From the NCBI GenBank assembly GCA_030041155.1, contig JASHOJ010000211.1, forward strand, positions 1 to 42,823: a DNA stretch of 42,823 bases. Reading direction: 5' to 3'. The position numbers and the translations under genes were made by a program. This DNA is from Candidatus Binataceae bacterium. GTDB lineage: Bacteria; Desulfobacterota; Binatia; Binatales; Binataceae. The first letter of the stretch is position 1; every line of letters begins with the position of its first letter. This document shows positions 25,276 to 32,970 of this stretch, one piece after another. Below the pieces are notes generated by a model. The model was given only the letters and a program-made list of their open reading frames with translations. It did no database searches and was not told where the DNA came from.

Positions 25276-25653
25276 CGATTTGTCGGTTCCCACGCCGAAG
25301 TTTTATGTGGCTTTCGATCGCGGCTCCGCAGTCCCTTATCCGACCGCGAACAACCTACATGAACCTCACGAAAGCCTTGATATATAAGCTTAAATCGCGC
25401 GACGGGACACTAATTTGAAGCTACGCTTCGGCATTTTCGTAGTCAACGTAACCGCGCAGGCGGTGTGCCAGTTCGAAATCTCAGGTTTTCGCAAAGGGGC
25501 AATGCGAACGGATTTTTTGGCTTGAGTCCGTCCCGCCTTCCTGAGCACTTTCACGCCCCCCACATTGGCGCGTGTTCTGCCCGTGCTGATTCGGCCTTCG
25601 TAAGGTTTTCAGTATAGCGGGAGGCGAAAAGCGGGCACCACTACGCTCCGCAG
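25276..25653. other. Intergenic region between htpX and the toxin-antitoxin pair
   Basis: 378 bases without a supported gene. An AT-rich island (TTGATATATAAGCTTAAAT, 25378-25396) about 100 bases upstream of htpX is the best place for its promoter on the minus strand, but no well-spaced -35/-10 pair was clear. No sigma-32-like box was recognised. A short minus-strand frame near 25440-25490 ending HRLRGYVDYENAEA-stop may be a gene remnant; it is too short to call. Confidence 0.4.
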
Positions 25654-26061
25654 TCAGCGCCGCTCGCGGCGCGCGAAATACTGCGCCGGCCGCAGTATTA
25701 TGACGCCCTCGATATGCCTGCCGTAGAGATGTCCGAAGTGGTGGACGTCGCCGGTCAGCAGAAAGCCTGCCCTGGCGTGAATCGCCGCGAGCAGGATCGG
25801 CCGGTCCTTTGCCTCGAGCCGAATACGGCGGTCCAGCGTCATCTCTCGCGGCGGATTGACGAGCGTCAACCTGGGCATCAGCCGCTCAAGGCGCACCAGA
25901 GCCGGCGGACGATCCAAAGCCAGGTTTCGCCGCGCCTCCTCAACCGCGTAGGACGAACTCAGCAGCTCGGCGTCGTCGAGCCGCCACAGCCGGACGAGCC
26001 CGGAATTCTCCAGGTATGAGGCCGAAAACAGGACATTGGCGTCAAGAAAGATCCGATCCAA
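25654..26061 (-). CDS. PIN domain ribonuclease toxin (VapC-like)
   Basis: A 135-residue PIN-domain protein. The acidic metal site is visible: Asp7 in IFLDANVLFSA, Glu41/42 in AVEEARRNLA, Asp86 in AKDRPILLAAI, Asp105 in LLTGDVHHFG. PIN toxins are Mg2+-dependent RNases that block translation and are neutralised by a cognate antitoxin. The gene lies 27 bases downstream of an AbrB-type gene on the same strand, the usual antitoxin-first order. Length and residues are intact, so an active toxin is likely. The RNA target is unknown. Confidence 0.88.
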   Translation of the reverse strand: MDRIFLDANVLFSASYLENSGLVRLWRLDDAELLSSSYAVEEARRNLALDRPPALVRLERLMPRLTLVNPPREMTLDRRIRLEAKDRPILLAAIHARAGFLLTGDVHHFGHLYGRHIEGVIILRPAQYFARRERR

Positions 26062-26088
26062 CGGGAAACCAGCGTAGGTGCCCCGCCC

Positions 26089-26412
26089 TTACCTTCGCCG
26101 CTTGGTTGATTTGCGCGGTTTGGGAAAAGGCTCTTGGCGCTTGATACGGTCAGGATCTAGTCCCATCCGCTCCACCTCGTCGCGGGCACGCTGATAGTCG
26201 TCAGGATCCACGGCGTTATTCAACAGAAACTCGGCTCGCCGCTCCGGCGTATAGACCTCGACTGGTAACACTGCGGCAGGACGAATCAGGATGCCGTCCT
26301 CGCGCTCTTCGGCGACCACGAAGGACCCCTCTTCGATGGCGAGGCGGCGGCGGAGTTTCGCCGGCAGCACCACCGTACCCCGCCGGCCCACCTTGCTGGC
26401 CAATGCTTTCAT
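26089..26412 (-). CDS. AbrB/SpoVT-type antitoxin
   Basis: A 107-residue protein. The N-terminal 45 residues are a swapped-hairpin AbrB DNA-binding domain: SKVGRRGTVVLPAKLRRRL, then IEEGSFVVAEEREDGILIRP. The C-terminal half (YTPERRAEFLLNNAVDPDDY ... MGLDPDRIKRQEP) would wrap the toxin, and a basic tail (RKSTKRRR) ends it. The ATG at 26412 starts directly at the domain; the frame is open further upstream but that part is not family-like. It should autoregulate its own promoter with the PIN toxin, as VapB antitoxins do. Confidence 0.86.
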   Translation of the reverse strand: MKALASKVGRRGTVVLPAKLRRRLAIEEGSFVVAEEREDGILIRPAAVLPVEVYTPERRAEFLLNNAVDPDDYQRARDEVERMGLDPDRIKRQEPFPKPRKSTKRRR

Positions 26413-26548
26413 CTTAAACGCCAGAATATCGGAAAGTCTGAATGTCAGGCAAACAGCGAATAGTCCTGAAACAAATCCTGACCTATGAATCAGAACGGCG
26501 CTGCGCACCTTTTTGTCTTAGGACTCAGCGTCGAAGCTCAATCCCGAA

Positions 26549-27544
26549 TCAGGCGAGTGCGAGCGCGGCGAGGACTTCCTCGACCGTGATCGACTCAATC
26601 GGAAGCCGCTTAAGGACGATCACGTCGCCAAGCGGACGCCATCTTTTCGGATCGGTCGCGCCGAACAGCGCTACTCCGCGGCATCCCGACGCGGCCGCGA
26701 GATGCGACATCCCCGAATCATTTCCGACGAAACTGCCAGCTATCTCCGCAATCGCCGCAAGCGTGCCAAGCTCAAGCCCGGACAGAGAGGCTATGCCACG
26801 AGCTGGGAAAAATCCGGCAAGATCGGCTTCCGCAGGCCCGAGGATCGCAAGTGCGCAGTCCGCCCCGAGCTTGTTTGCGAGCGCCGCAAAGCGCTCGGCG
26901 GGCCAGTTTTTCGCGGCGCTGCCGCTGCCCGGAAAAATCAGGATAAACCCGCTCTTGGGCAAGCCCACGCGCGCGATCTCGCGCTCGGCTGCCGCGCGAT
27001 CATCGGGTGTGCAATCGATACGAGATCGAATTTCGCCCGGATCCGCGTCGATCGAACGCAAGTACAGCTCCGCCATATGCCCGCTTCCGGGCGGGCGAAA
27101 CGGAGGCGTCGAAACCTCGGCGCCGGAGTATCGCTCCAGCGCCCCCATCACGTGCGGATCATCGGCGGCGAAAAACGAATAGATTCGTTCGAAGGCGCCG
27201 AAAAATTCGCGCGCCGCGGAATCGGGCTCTCCGCTCGATCTGAACATCGCGGCCATCTCGCGCCGATCGATCGAATGCCCCGCCGAGACGCCCATCCTGC
27301 CGACGGCGAAACGCGCCAGTTCCGCGCGCGCCATTAGCTCCATAGAGGCGTCTTGATGCCTGCGCGCAAGGGCCCGGATTGCCGGTCCGAGGCAGATGAG
27401 ATCGCCTATCGCGCCGGGAAAGATGACCAGCACTCGCGATCGGCGCCGGTCTGCGTATAAGTTACCGCCCGTTATCGCCACCGACCTCAATACTACCGCG
27501 CCTCGTGCCTTCGCGCCGATAGCGTCGCCTTCGCGCTGTCGCAT
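26549..27544 (-). CDS. Glycosyltransferase family 9 (heptosyltransferase-like)
   Basis: About 331 residues of GT-B fold. The N-terminal [20 protein letters not shown] is the family 9 signature (R-x-L-x-I...GD). The C-terminal domain shows [40 protein letters not shown] and [12 protein letters not shown], the ADP-heptose-type donor site. It probably acts in lipopolysaccharide core synthesis at the cytoplasmic membrane; sugar and acceptor are unknown. The start is uncertain: ATG at 27544 leaves 31 bases to divergent cysK but gives about 38 residues before the usual beginning; GTG codons such as 27481 are alternatives. Confidence 0.88.
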   Translation of the reverse strand: MRQREGDAIGAKARGAVVLRSVAITGGNLYADRRRSRVLVIFPGAIGDLICLGPAIRALARRHQDASMELMARAELARFAVGRMGVSAGHSIDRREMAAMFRSSGEPDSAAREFFGAFERIYSFFAADDPHVMGALERYSGAEVSTPPFRPPGSGHMAELYLRSIDADPGEIRSRIDCTPDDRAAAEREIARVGLPKSGFILIFPGSGSAAKNWPAERFAALANKLGADCALAILGPAEADLAGFFPARGIASLSGLELGTLAAIAEIAGSFVGNDSGMSHLAAASGCRGVALFGATDPKRWRPLGDVIVLKRLPIESITVEEVLAALALA

Positions 27545-27575
27545 AACGACGTATTTTCCGGTTAGAATTGCGGCC

Positions 27576-28511
27576 ATGCCCGTAAGCGTTGCGCACAATC
27601 CACTCGACCTTATCGGCCACACGCCCGTGGTACGCCTCAATCGGCTGCCCGGCCAGGATGACGCGGAAGTCTGGGCCAAGCTCGAAAATTTCAATCCCGG
27701 CGGCAGCGTCAAGGATCGCATCTGCCTTGCGATGATCGAGGCGGCGGAAAAATCCGGCCGTATCAAGCCCGGCGATACGATCGTCGAGCCGACCTCGGGC
27801 AACACCGGAATCGGACTTGCCCTGGTCGCCGCGGTCAAAGGCTACCGCCTGATTCTGACCATGCCGGACACGATGAGCGAGGAACGGCGCTCGCTGCTGG
27901 CCGCGTATGGCGCCGAGCTGGTGCTGACGCCGGATACGCGCGGGATGCACGGCGCAATCGCCAAGGCCGAAGAGCTGGTGAAGAATAATCCCGGCTACTT
28001 TATGCCGCAGCAGTTCAGCAACGCCGCTAATCCCGAGGCGCACTATCGCACCACCGGTCCGGAGCTGGTCGAGCAGCTTGCGCGAATTGACGCGTTCGTG
28101 TCCGGCGTCGGCACCGGAGGAACCATTTCCGGCGTCGGCCGCTATCTGCATGAGCATTGCACCAACAAAGTGCTGGTTGTCGCCGTCGAGCCGAAGAATT
28201 CTCCGGTGCTCTCGGGCGGCGAACCGGGCTTCCACAAGATCCAGGGAATCGGCGCGGGATTCGTGCCGAAGACGCTCGATATCAAGTGCTACGATGAAAT
28301 AATCACGGTTCCCGACGAAGACGCGGCCGCATACTCGCGCAGGCTTGCGCGCGAGGAGGGAATTCTGGTCGGCATTTCGTCGGGCGCCAACTGTTTCGCC
28401 GCGCTCCAGATCGCAAAACGCCTCGGCAAAGGAAAAATCGTGGTAGTAGTCTTTTGCGATACCGGCGAACGCTATCTGACGACCGATTTGTTCCAGGCCG
28501 AAGGTATCTGA
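27576..28511 (+). CDS. cysK: Cysteine synthase (O-acetylserine sulfhydrylase)
   Basis: A 311-residue PLP enzyme that makes cysteine from O-acetylserine and sulfide. The PLP lysine is Lys46 in [19 protein letters not shown] (about 73-82) is the substrate loop; [15 protein letters not shown] (about 176-190) binds the phosphate; [16 protein letters not shown] ends the protein. Normal family length. The start at ATG 27576 gives [15 protein letters not shown] in register; upstream frame is antisense to the GT9 gene. larE follows 42 bases downstream on the same strand. Confidence 0.96.
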   Translation: MPVSVAHNPLDLIGHTPVVRLNRLPGQDDAEVWAKLENFNPGGSVKDRICLAMIEAAEKSGRIKPGDTIVEPTSGNTGIGLALVAAVKGYRLILTMPDTMSEERRSLLAAYGAELVLTPDTRGMHGAIAKAEELVKNNPGYFMPQQFSNAANPEAHYRTTGPELVEQLARIDAFVSGVGTGGTISGVGRYLHEHCTNKVLVVAVEPKNSPVLSGGEPGFHKIQGIGAGFVPKTLDIKCYDEIITVPDEDAAAYSRRLAREEGILVGISSGANCFAALQIAKRLGKGKIVVVVFCDTGERYLTTDLFQAEGI

Positions 28512-28524
28512 GGCGGCCGCCGCG

Positions 28525-28549
28525 CCGGAAGATGATTCCCGGAAGATGA
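28525..28549. repeat. Duplicated CCGGAAGATGA, 14-base period, before larE
   Basis: CCGGAAGATGA occurs at 28525-28535 and again at 28539-28549, just before the larE ATG at 28554. Each copy contains a GGAAG that could serve as a ribosome binding site; the second copy is correctly placed. The ATGs inside the copies are out of frame with larE. Confidence 0.6.
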
Positions 28550-28553
28550 GCCG

Positions 28554-29390
28554 ATGACGCCTGAAGCGTCCACATTGAACGCGAAGCTCAAGAAGCTCGG
28601 CGAAATTTTCGCCCCGATGCGATCGGTAATCGTCGCATTCTCTGGCGGCGTGGATTCGACCTTCGTCCTTAAAGTCGCGCACGACGCGATTGCCGATCGA
28701 GTGCTCGCGCTCACCACCACCTCGCCCACGATGCCCGAGCGGGATCGCGCAACCGCGGTCGAGATGGCGGCGGAGATCGGCGCGCGTCATCTGATCGTCG
28801 AATCCAACGAGCTGGAAATTCCCGGCTATGCTAAGAATCCGCTCGATCGATGCTACCTGTGCAAATCCAATCTCTTCACCGTCTGCGAGGCGAAGGCAAA
28901 GGAGCTTGGCATCGACCAGATCGTTGACGGACTCAACCTCGACGACCTGCACGATTACCGCCCCGGCATCAAGGCGGCCACCGAAAAGCGCGTGCGCCAT
29001 CCGCTGGTCGAGGCGGAGCTTGGCAAGGCGGAAATTCGCGAACTGTCGCGCGCGATGGGTCTGAAAACCTGGGATCGTCCGGCGTCGCCCTGCCTCTCGT
29101 CGCGTTTTCCCTACGGCACCGAAATAACCACCGAAGGCTTGCGCAAGGTCGCGGCGGGCGAGGATGTGCTGCACGCGCTCGGCTTTAGAGTCGCGCGGGT
29201 GCGCTATCACGGCGAGGTTGCACGCCTTGAGCTCGAACAGTCCGAGATCGGGCGGATTTTCGAGCCCGAGGTCCGCACGATCGTGGATAGCCAATTTCAC
29301 AAGATCGGCTTTCGCTTCGTCGCGATCGACCTGCGCGGCTTCCGCTCCGGCTCTCTCAACGAGGGCCTTACCCCCCTCTCCAGCCCGTAA
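28554..29390 (+). CDS. larE: ATP-dependent sacrificial sulfur transferase LarE
   Basis: A 278-residue PP-loop protein. SGGVDST (30-36) is the PP-loop that adenylates the substrate. RPASPCLSSRFPYG places Cys180 where Lactiplantibacillus LarE has the sacrificial Cys176; C100-x2-C103 (CYLC) is an extra pair, as in cluster-type homologues. LarE sulfurates pyridinium-3,5-biscarboxylic acid mononucleotide for the nickel-pincer cofactor of lactate racemase. The partners larB and larC are not in the window. cysK lies directly upstream, which could link cysteine supply to a Cys-consuming enzyme; that is inference. The last residues (TPLSSP) are encoded by a C-rich repeat also found in nuoM. Confidence 0.92.
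   Translation: MTPEASTLNAKLKKLGEIFAPMRSVIVAFSGGVDSTFVLKVAHDAIADRVLALTTTSPTMPERDRATAVEMAAEIGARHLIVESNELEIPGYAKNPLDRCYLCKSNLFTVCEAKAKELGIDQIVDGLNLDDLHDYRPGIKAATEKRVRHPLVEAELGKAEIRELSRAMGLKTWDRPASPCLSSRFPYGTEITTEGLRKVAAGEDVLHALGFRVARVRYHGEVARLELEQSEIGRIFEPEVRTIVDSQFHKIGFRFVAIDLRGFRSGSLNEGLTPLSSP
29372..29386 (+). repeat. C-rich dispersed repeat, short copy at the 3' end of larE
   Basis: CCCCCTCTCCAGCCC here matches 14 of 15 bases of CCCCCTCCCCAGCCC at 35481-35495. It encodes the final PLSSP part of LarE, beyond the usual end of the family, so it looks like an insertion or a degenerate repeat at the gene boundary. Confidence 0.55.
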
Positions 29391-29394
29391 TGCG

Positions 29395-29484
29395 ACGCCT
29401 GCTCGCTCTCCAATTCTTAAATGAGTTTATTCTCGTGCCCATTTCTCAAGTCTGATGTCGAACTCAGCGACGAGCGAGCACGTC
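29395..29484. repeat. Inverted repeat downstream of larE
   Basis: TGCTCGCTC (29400-29408) and GAGCGAGCA (29472-29480) are exact inverted copies 63 bases apart; GACG/CGTC extend both arms with a 2-base bulge. It lies directly after the short C-rich repeat and could bound a small mobile or structural element. No direct repeats flanking it were seen. Confidence 0.35.
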
Positions 29485-29518
29485 ATATCGCGCGGCGGTT
29501 GGCGGCAGGAGAAATTGA

Positions 29519-29758
29519 ATGGAAGCGAAGCTAAGTTTCACGTACGACCGCGATGCGGACATTTTGTACATCAACAAATGCGCCACTTATGCGGAGCAGG
29601 AATCCGAAGAGCTCGGAGATGACGTGATCGCTCGGCTCAACCCGAAAACGGGGGATATCGAGAATCTCGAGGTGCTGTTCTTTTCGACTCGCCTTCTACG
29701 CAGTGACTTGTTCGAGCTCCCAGTGACAGCGGACCTTCGCCGTATCGTCGAAAGCTAA
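29519..29758 (+). CDS. DUF2283 domain protein
   Basis: A 79-residue protein matching DUF2283: KLSFTYDRDADILYINKCAT near the N-terminus, then DDVIARLNPKTGDIENLEVL. The ATG at 29519 has AGGAG 7 bases upstream. The C-terminal third (FFSTRLLRSDLFELPVTADL) is an amphipathic extension. The family is small, soluble, and without a firmly assigned role. No obvious partner gene is adjacent: larE lies about 130 bases upstream and a membrane protein about 270 downstream. Confidence 0.85.
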   Translation: MEAKLSFTYDRDADILYINKCATYAEQESEELGDDVIARLNPKTGDIENLEVLFFSTRLLRSDLFELPVTADLRRIVES

Positions 29759-30029
29759 GCCATGTGGCTCCCCTGATCCGTCGGTGCTCGGCCGACCCCG
29801 GATCAGTGGATTGGCGCCATTTCTTGCGGGCGCCTATATTGACTTTGATTTAGACCGCTGTAGCCTTTCTTAGCAGTACGATCGGGGAGGGAGAGTTCGA
29901 TAGCGCGCCCGCGCCGTAGGGGGTTTCACCGCGCCGGTTTCGATCGAACCTTTTGTCTGTCCATTAGCAATTTCCGTAACATCGAAGTCCGTAAAAAGCC
30001 CCTTTCAGGCGCGGAGCTTTGACTTTCGG
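29759..30029. other. Intergenic region with an imperfect hairpin
   Basis: 271 bases. CTGATCCG (29773-29780) pairs with CGGATCAG (29799-29806), and an inner TCGG/CCGA pair (29781-29784 with 29792-29795) extends the stem with a 3-base bulge; no T-tract follows, so it is a weak terminator for the DUF2283 gene. TTGACT (29839) and TAGCCT (29861), 16 bases apart, are a poor promoter candidate for the next gene. Confidence 0.4.
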
Positions 30030-30524
30030 GTGAACGCCACGCCTACTCAGCAGCCATCAAAGAAAGGTATCGAGCTGATCCCGTGGAGCGATCTCAGCCC
30101 CGGCCAGAAGGCCGGGCGCGGCGGGGTGATTGCGGTCGCGCTAATAATCGTGCTCGCCGCGCTGCGCGGGGCTTATGGGATGCTCTCGGGCGGACGCTCC
30201 GAATCCGTTTCGGCAACCCAGGCTACCGCCGAGCTGAGCGCCGAAGATCGCAAGGATGGTATCCAATCGCTATGCCGCGTGTTCCAGATTTACGGCATCC
30301 CGAAGACCGATACCGAAGCCGATTCGGCGGCGAAGAACGCGGGCGAACTATTCAAGCTGCCGGGCAACCTGCCGCCTGAGCGCAGCAACACAATTCTGAC
30401 GACTATCGCGCACGAATTCAGTTCGAGACAACTGACCGCCAAGGATTGCGCCGACGCGGGTCAGCCGGTCGAGGCGGTATCTACCGATGAAGGAGTCGCT
30501 TCGCCTCCCGCCGCCCCACACTGA
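30030..30524 (+). CDS. Single-helix membrane protein of unknown function
   Basis: A 164-residue protein starting GTG at 30030 (GGAG about 13 bases upstream, a weak signal). A short cytoplasmic N-terminus contains KKGIELIPWSDLSPGQKAGR. One transmembrane helix follows (VIAVALIIVLAALRGAYGML, about residues 33-52), then about 110 periplasmic residues with two cysteines (Cys82, Cys140) that could form a disulfide. The tail is Pro/Ala-rich. I do not recognise a family. A hairpin with a GAAA loop follows the stop after 8 bases; the next gene is convergent. Confidence 0.72.
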   Translation: MNATPTQQPSKKGIELIPWSDLSPGQKAGRGGVIAVALIIVLAALRGAYGMLSGGRSESVSATQATAELSAEDRKDGIQSLCRVFQIYGIPKTDTEADSAAKNAGELFKLPGNLPPERSNTILTTIAHEFSSRQLTAKDCADAGQPVEAVSTDEGVASPPAAPH

Positions 30525-30532
30525 ATCTTCGC

Positions 30533-30550
30533 GGGTCTTGAAAAAGACCC
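30533..30550. terminator. Hairpin between convergent genes
   Basis: A perfect 7-bp stem, GGGTCTT (30533-30539) with AAGACCC (30544-30550), closed by a GAAA tetraloop on the plus strand. The following TGCTCTTC is only moderately T-rich, so it is a candidate rather than a certain terminator. Confidence 0.5.
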
Positions 30551-30596
30551 TGCTCTTCATCATCCGCCTGCCACGTCCGTCTGCTACATCCGCCCA

Positions 30597-32039
30597 TTAG
30601 GCGGGGCGGCGGCGGATAAATATCGCGTAAACGACCGCGCCGGCGACCACGATCCCAAGTCCGGGCCAGGTAAAGCGCGGCCTGACCGCCAGCAAATCGA
30701 GCATCAGGGCGACCGCGGCCACGATATAGGCAGCCGGTATAATCGGATATCCCCATGCCCGGTATGGCCTCGGCGCCGCAGGCCTGGTTTTGCGCAGCAC
30801 GAACACCGCTCCTACGGTGAGCACGTAAAACAGAAGCTGCGCGAAAATCACGTAGTCAAGCAGATCGGAATAAGTGCCGCTGAGCGCGAGGATACAGGCC
30901 CAAACCGCCTGCAGGATCAATGCGAATGCGGGGACCCGGTTCTTGTTCAACCGCGCCGCCGGGGCGAAGAACACGCCGTCCTCCGCCATCGCGTAGATAA
31001 CCCGCGCTCCGGTCAGGATTAGTCCGTTGGCGCATCCAAAGGTCGAGATCATGACCAGAATCGCGGTGATCCACGCGCCCGCGGCGCCGATTGCGGATTG
31101 CATCGCGGCCGCCGCAACCCGATCGCTGGTCGCATGTGAAATGCCGCGCGCGAACACTGCATTTGCGCCCGCACTGCCCGCGGCCGGCAGCGTGGAAAGA
31201 TACGCCACGTTGGCGAGCACATAGAGACCGATCACGAGCCCGGTTCCGATTGCGAGCGCGCGCGGCAGATCGCGCCGGGGATTGCGCACCTCGGCGGCGG
31301 TGAAGGTGACCGACGCCCACGCATCGGCGGAAAACAGGCTTCCGACCATCGCCGCGCCGAACGCGGCCAGAAATCCGGCGTTCGAGGCCGACCCGCTGAA
31401 GAAAGCGTGCGCGCTTCCGAAATTCGCCCGAATCGCCGCCGCATTCGGAAACAGCACGCATCCGACCACGATTATCAGCGCGAGCGACAGGATTTTCGCG
31501 CTCGTGAACCAGTTCTGCACCTGCCGCCCGATATCGAGACCGCGAAGATTCGCGGCAGTCAAAACCGCAATCACCACGATTGCGCCCACCCGTTCGCCGG
31601 AAAGCCCCGCACTGCCGATGCCGACCCAGAGATTCGATCCGAGCGCCGGCCACATCACGCCTAAAAAGCGCGCGAATGCGACCGCGACCGCCGCGATCGT
31701 CCCGGTCTGGATTACCAGCAAAAGCGTCCATCCGAAGAGAAACGCCCACAGCTTGCCGTAAGCCTCGCGCAGGTAAACGTATTGGCCGCCGGCCTGCGGC
31801 ATCATCGCGGCCAATTCTCCATAGGCGAGAGCGCCCGCAATCGTCATCAGCCCCGCGACAACCCATGACGAGAGCAGACCCGCGGGCGAACCAAGCTCGC
31901 GGGTGATATCGGCTGAAACGATGAAGATGCCGGAGCCGATCATCGAGCCGGCGACGATCGTCGTCGAATCGAACAGCGACAGGCCCGGCTTCAGGCCGGA
32001 TTGCTCGGTGGGAGTGGATTCGGGAGCCGCGGCTTTCAT
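30597..32039 (-). CDS. APC family amino acid permease
   Basis: A 480-residue transporter with about 12 hydrophobic helices. The first helix carries the unwound GSMIGSGIF motif that binds the amino and carboxyl groups of amino acids in the LeuT-fold APC superfamily. Later motifs include PQAGGQYVYLREAYG and SADAWASVTFTAAEVRNPRR, as in the L-type/serine-threonine exchanger group. The N-terminus is short and cytoplasmic; the ATG at 32039 fits. Substrate unknown. It is downstream of the small lipoprotein on the same strand, separated by a strong hairpin, and convergent to the one-helix membrane protein. Confidence 0.93.
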   Translation of the reverse strand: MKAAAPESTPTEQSGLKPGLSLFDSTTIVAGSMIGSGIFIVSADITRELGSPAGLLSSWVVAGLMTIAGALAYGELAAMMPQAGGQYVYLREAYGKLWAFLFGWTLLLVIQTGTIAAVAVAFARFLGVMWPALGSNLWVGIGSAGLSGERVGAIVVIAVLTAANLRGLDIGRQVQNWFTSAKILSLALIIVVGCVLFPNAAAIRANFGSAHAFFSGSASNAGFLAAFGAAMVGSLFSADAWASVTFTAAEVRNPRRDLPRALAIGTGLVIGLYVLANVAYLSTLPAAGSAGANAVFARGISHATSDRVAAAAMQSAIGAAGAWITAILVMISTFGCANGLILTGARVIYAMAEDGVFFAPAARLNKNRVPAFALILQAVWACILALSGTYSDLLDYVIFAQLLFYVLTVGAVFVLRKTRPAAPRPYRAWGYPIIPAAYIVAAVALMLDLLAVRPRFTWPGLGIVVAGAVVYAIFIRRRPA

Positions 32040-32126
32040 CGCGCCCGTATGGTAGCAGCGATCAAACCGCTTTTCTTAACTGCGAAAGGATGCGGGCCGA
32101 AAAAGAGCTGGCGAGAAGGGATATCG

Positions 32127-32158
32127 GCCGCGCGCCAGCATGTGCGCTGACGCGCGGC
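32127..32158 (-). terminator. Stable 13-bp hairpin downstream of the small lipoprotein gene
   Basis: Arms 32127-32139 (GCCGCGCGCCAGC) and 32146-32158 (GCTGACGCGCGGC) with a 6-base loop. The only imperfect pair is a G-U wobble on the minus strand but a C-A mismatch on the plus strand, favouring a minus-strand RNA. A T9 run lies at 32167-32175 on the plus strand, the wrong side for the minus transcript; the minus strand has only TCTTTTT further on. It may act as a weak terminator or a 3' stabiliser. Confidence 0.45.
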
Positions 32159-32182
32159 GATCGCTCTTTTTTTTTGCGCTTG

Positions 32183-32380
32183 TTACGGACTGGCCGAGGC
32201 CGCCGGGCTTGCGGCTTCCGAAGCCGCCGAACTGCCCATCGCGGCAGGGCTGGCAGCCTCGGACGGAGCGGCCTCCGAGGCGGACGCTTGCGGAGCGGCC
32301 GGAGCGGTTTCCTGATTTTGTTTGCAGGCGGCGACCCCCAACAGCGACGTTACGAGAGCCAGAAGCAGCAATTTGCGCAT
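32183..32380 (-). CDS. Small lipoprotein with an Ala/Ser/Glu-Pro low-complexity tail
   Basis: A 65-residue predicted lipoprotein. MRKLLLLALVTSLLGVAACK holds a signal peptide with lipobox GVAAC (Cys19). The mature part is only low complexity: a Gln/Glu/Pro stretch, then repeats of SEAASPAA. The start is decided by AAGGAGG 5 bases before the ATG at 32380. It may be an outer-membrane-anchored spacer or a spontaneously simplified lipoprotein; function unknown. The APC permease follows about 140 bases downstream. Confidence 0.75.
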   Translation of the reverse strand: MRKLLLLALVTSLLGVAACKQNQETAPAAPQASASEAAPSEAASPAAMGSSAASEAASPAASASP

Positions 32381-32544
32381 CGCTTCCTCCTTCGGAAAAA
32401 ACTGGTCAACAACGGTGCGAAAACTACGGAACGTCGCTACCATACGCCAGTAGACGGTTGCACTTCAAGCGGGCTTTTCCGCTGCGAGAGCCTACGACAG
32501 TCGCAATCCGCGTCAGAAAATCCACGCTTGCCACGAATAAAATT

Positions 32545-32572
32545 TTGACAGTTGGTATTGCATCTGTATTAT
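32545..32572 (+). promoter_or_regulatory. Strong sigma-70-like promoter
   Basis: TTGACA (perfect consensus) at 32545-32550 and TATTAT (one mismatch) at 32567-32572 with a 16-base spacer, in an AT-rich island. It faces the short reading frame at 32614 and the RidA-like gene at 32971. This is the best promoter sequence in the window. Confidence 0.6.
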
Positions 32573-32613
32573 CGGATCTGACTGCGCTTTACTTTGTTGG
32601 GGAGGATGCGGCT

Positions 32614-32844
32614 GTGGTGGAGAGGCGTTTTTCACTCGCGCCTGACCGGTCAGGCGTTCACCGGCATAATCGAATCGTCGAGCCCGAACTCGACATGAAT
32701 CGCGACCGCGCATCACAAGAAGGCTTGTTCAAGCCGGTTTCTCGACTGGTCCGGTGGCTGATGCCGCAGACGCGGCTGGTCGGACCGCCGATGCGCTCGG
32801 TTGCGCGCGAGCTGGAAGAATTTTTTCCGGTTCGCGACAGCTAG
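32614..32844 (+). CDS. Possible small hypothetical protein (76 aa)
   Basis: A short frame starting GTG at 32614 with GGGGAGG 8 bases upstream and a near-consensus promoter 42 bases upstream of the start. The product would be basic at first and contain LFKPVSRLVRWLMPQTRLVG then an amphipathic VARELEEFFPVRDS ending. An ATG at 32695 in the same frame would give 49 residues. No family is recognised and the first third has an unconvincing composition, so this may instead be the leader of the RidA-like transcript. Confidence 0.35.
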   Translation: MVERRFSLAPDRSGVHRHNRIVEPELDMNRDRASQEGLFKPVSRLVRWLMPQTRLVGPPMRSVARELEEFFPVRDS

Positions 32845-32970
32845 GATCCGGCTTAAGCGCGCGGGCTTTCATTCTCAATATCAAACCCGCTCGAGATCAA
32901 ACGCGCCGGTGGTCATGGAACGGCGCCAGCAGCCGCCGTCGTGCAGCCGCCGAATGGAGGGGCATCTCCG

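Noticed and set aside
25276..25653. tRNA or small RNA gene in the htpX/toxin gap
   Set aside because: No cloverleaf, T-loop GTTCGA-type context or terminator could be assembled from the sequence.
27462..29300. A 612-codon minus-strand open frame
   Set aside because: It is antisense to the well-defined cysK and larE genes and has no recognisable motifs.
32167..32175. T9 run as a plus-strand terminator
   Set aside because: No plus-strand gene ends here, and the hairpin before it is 8 bases away and carries a C-A mismatch on this strand.
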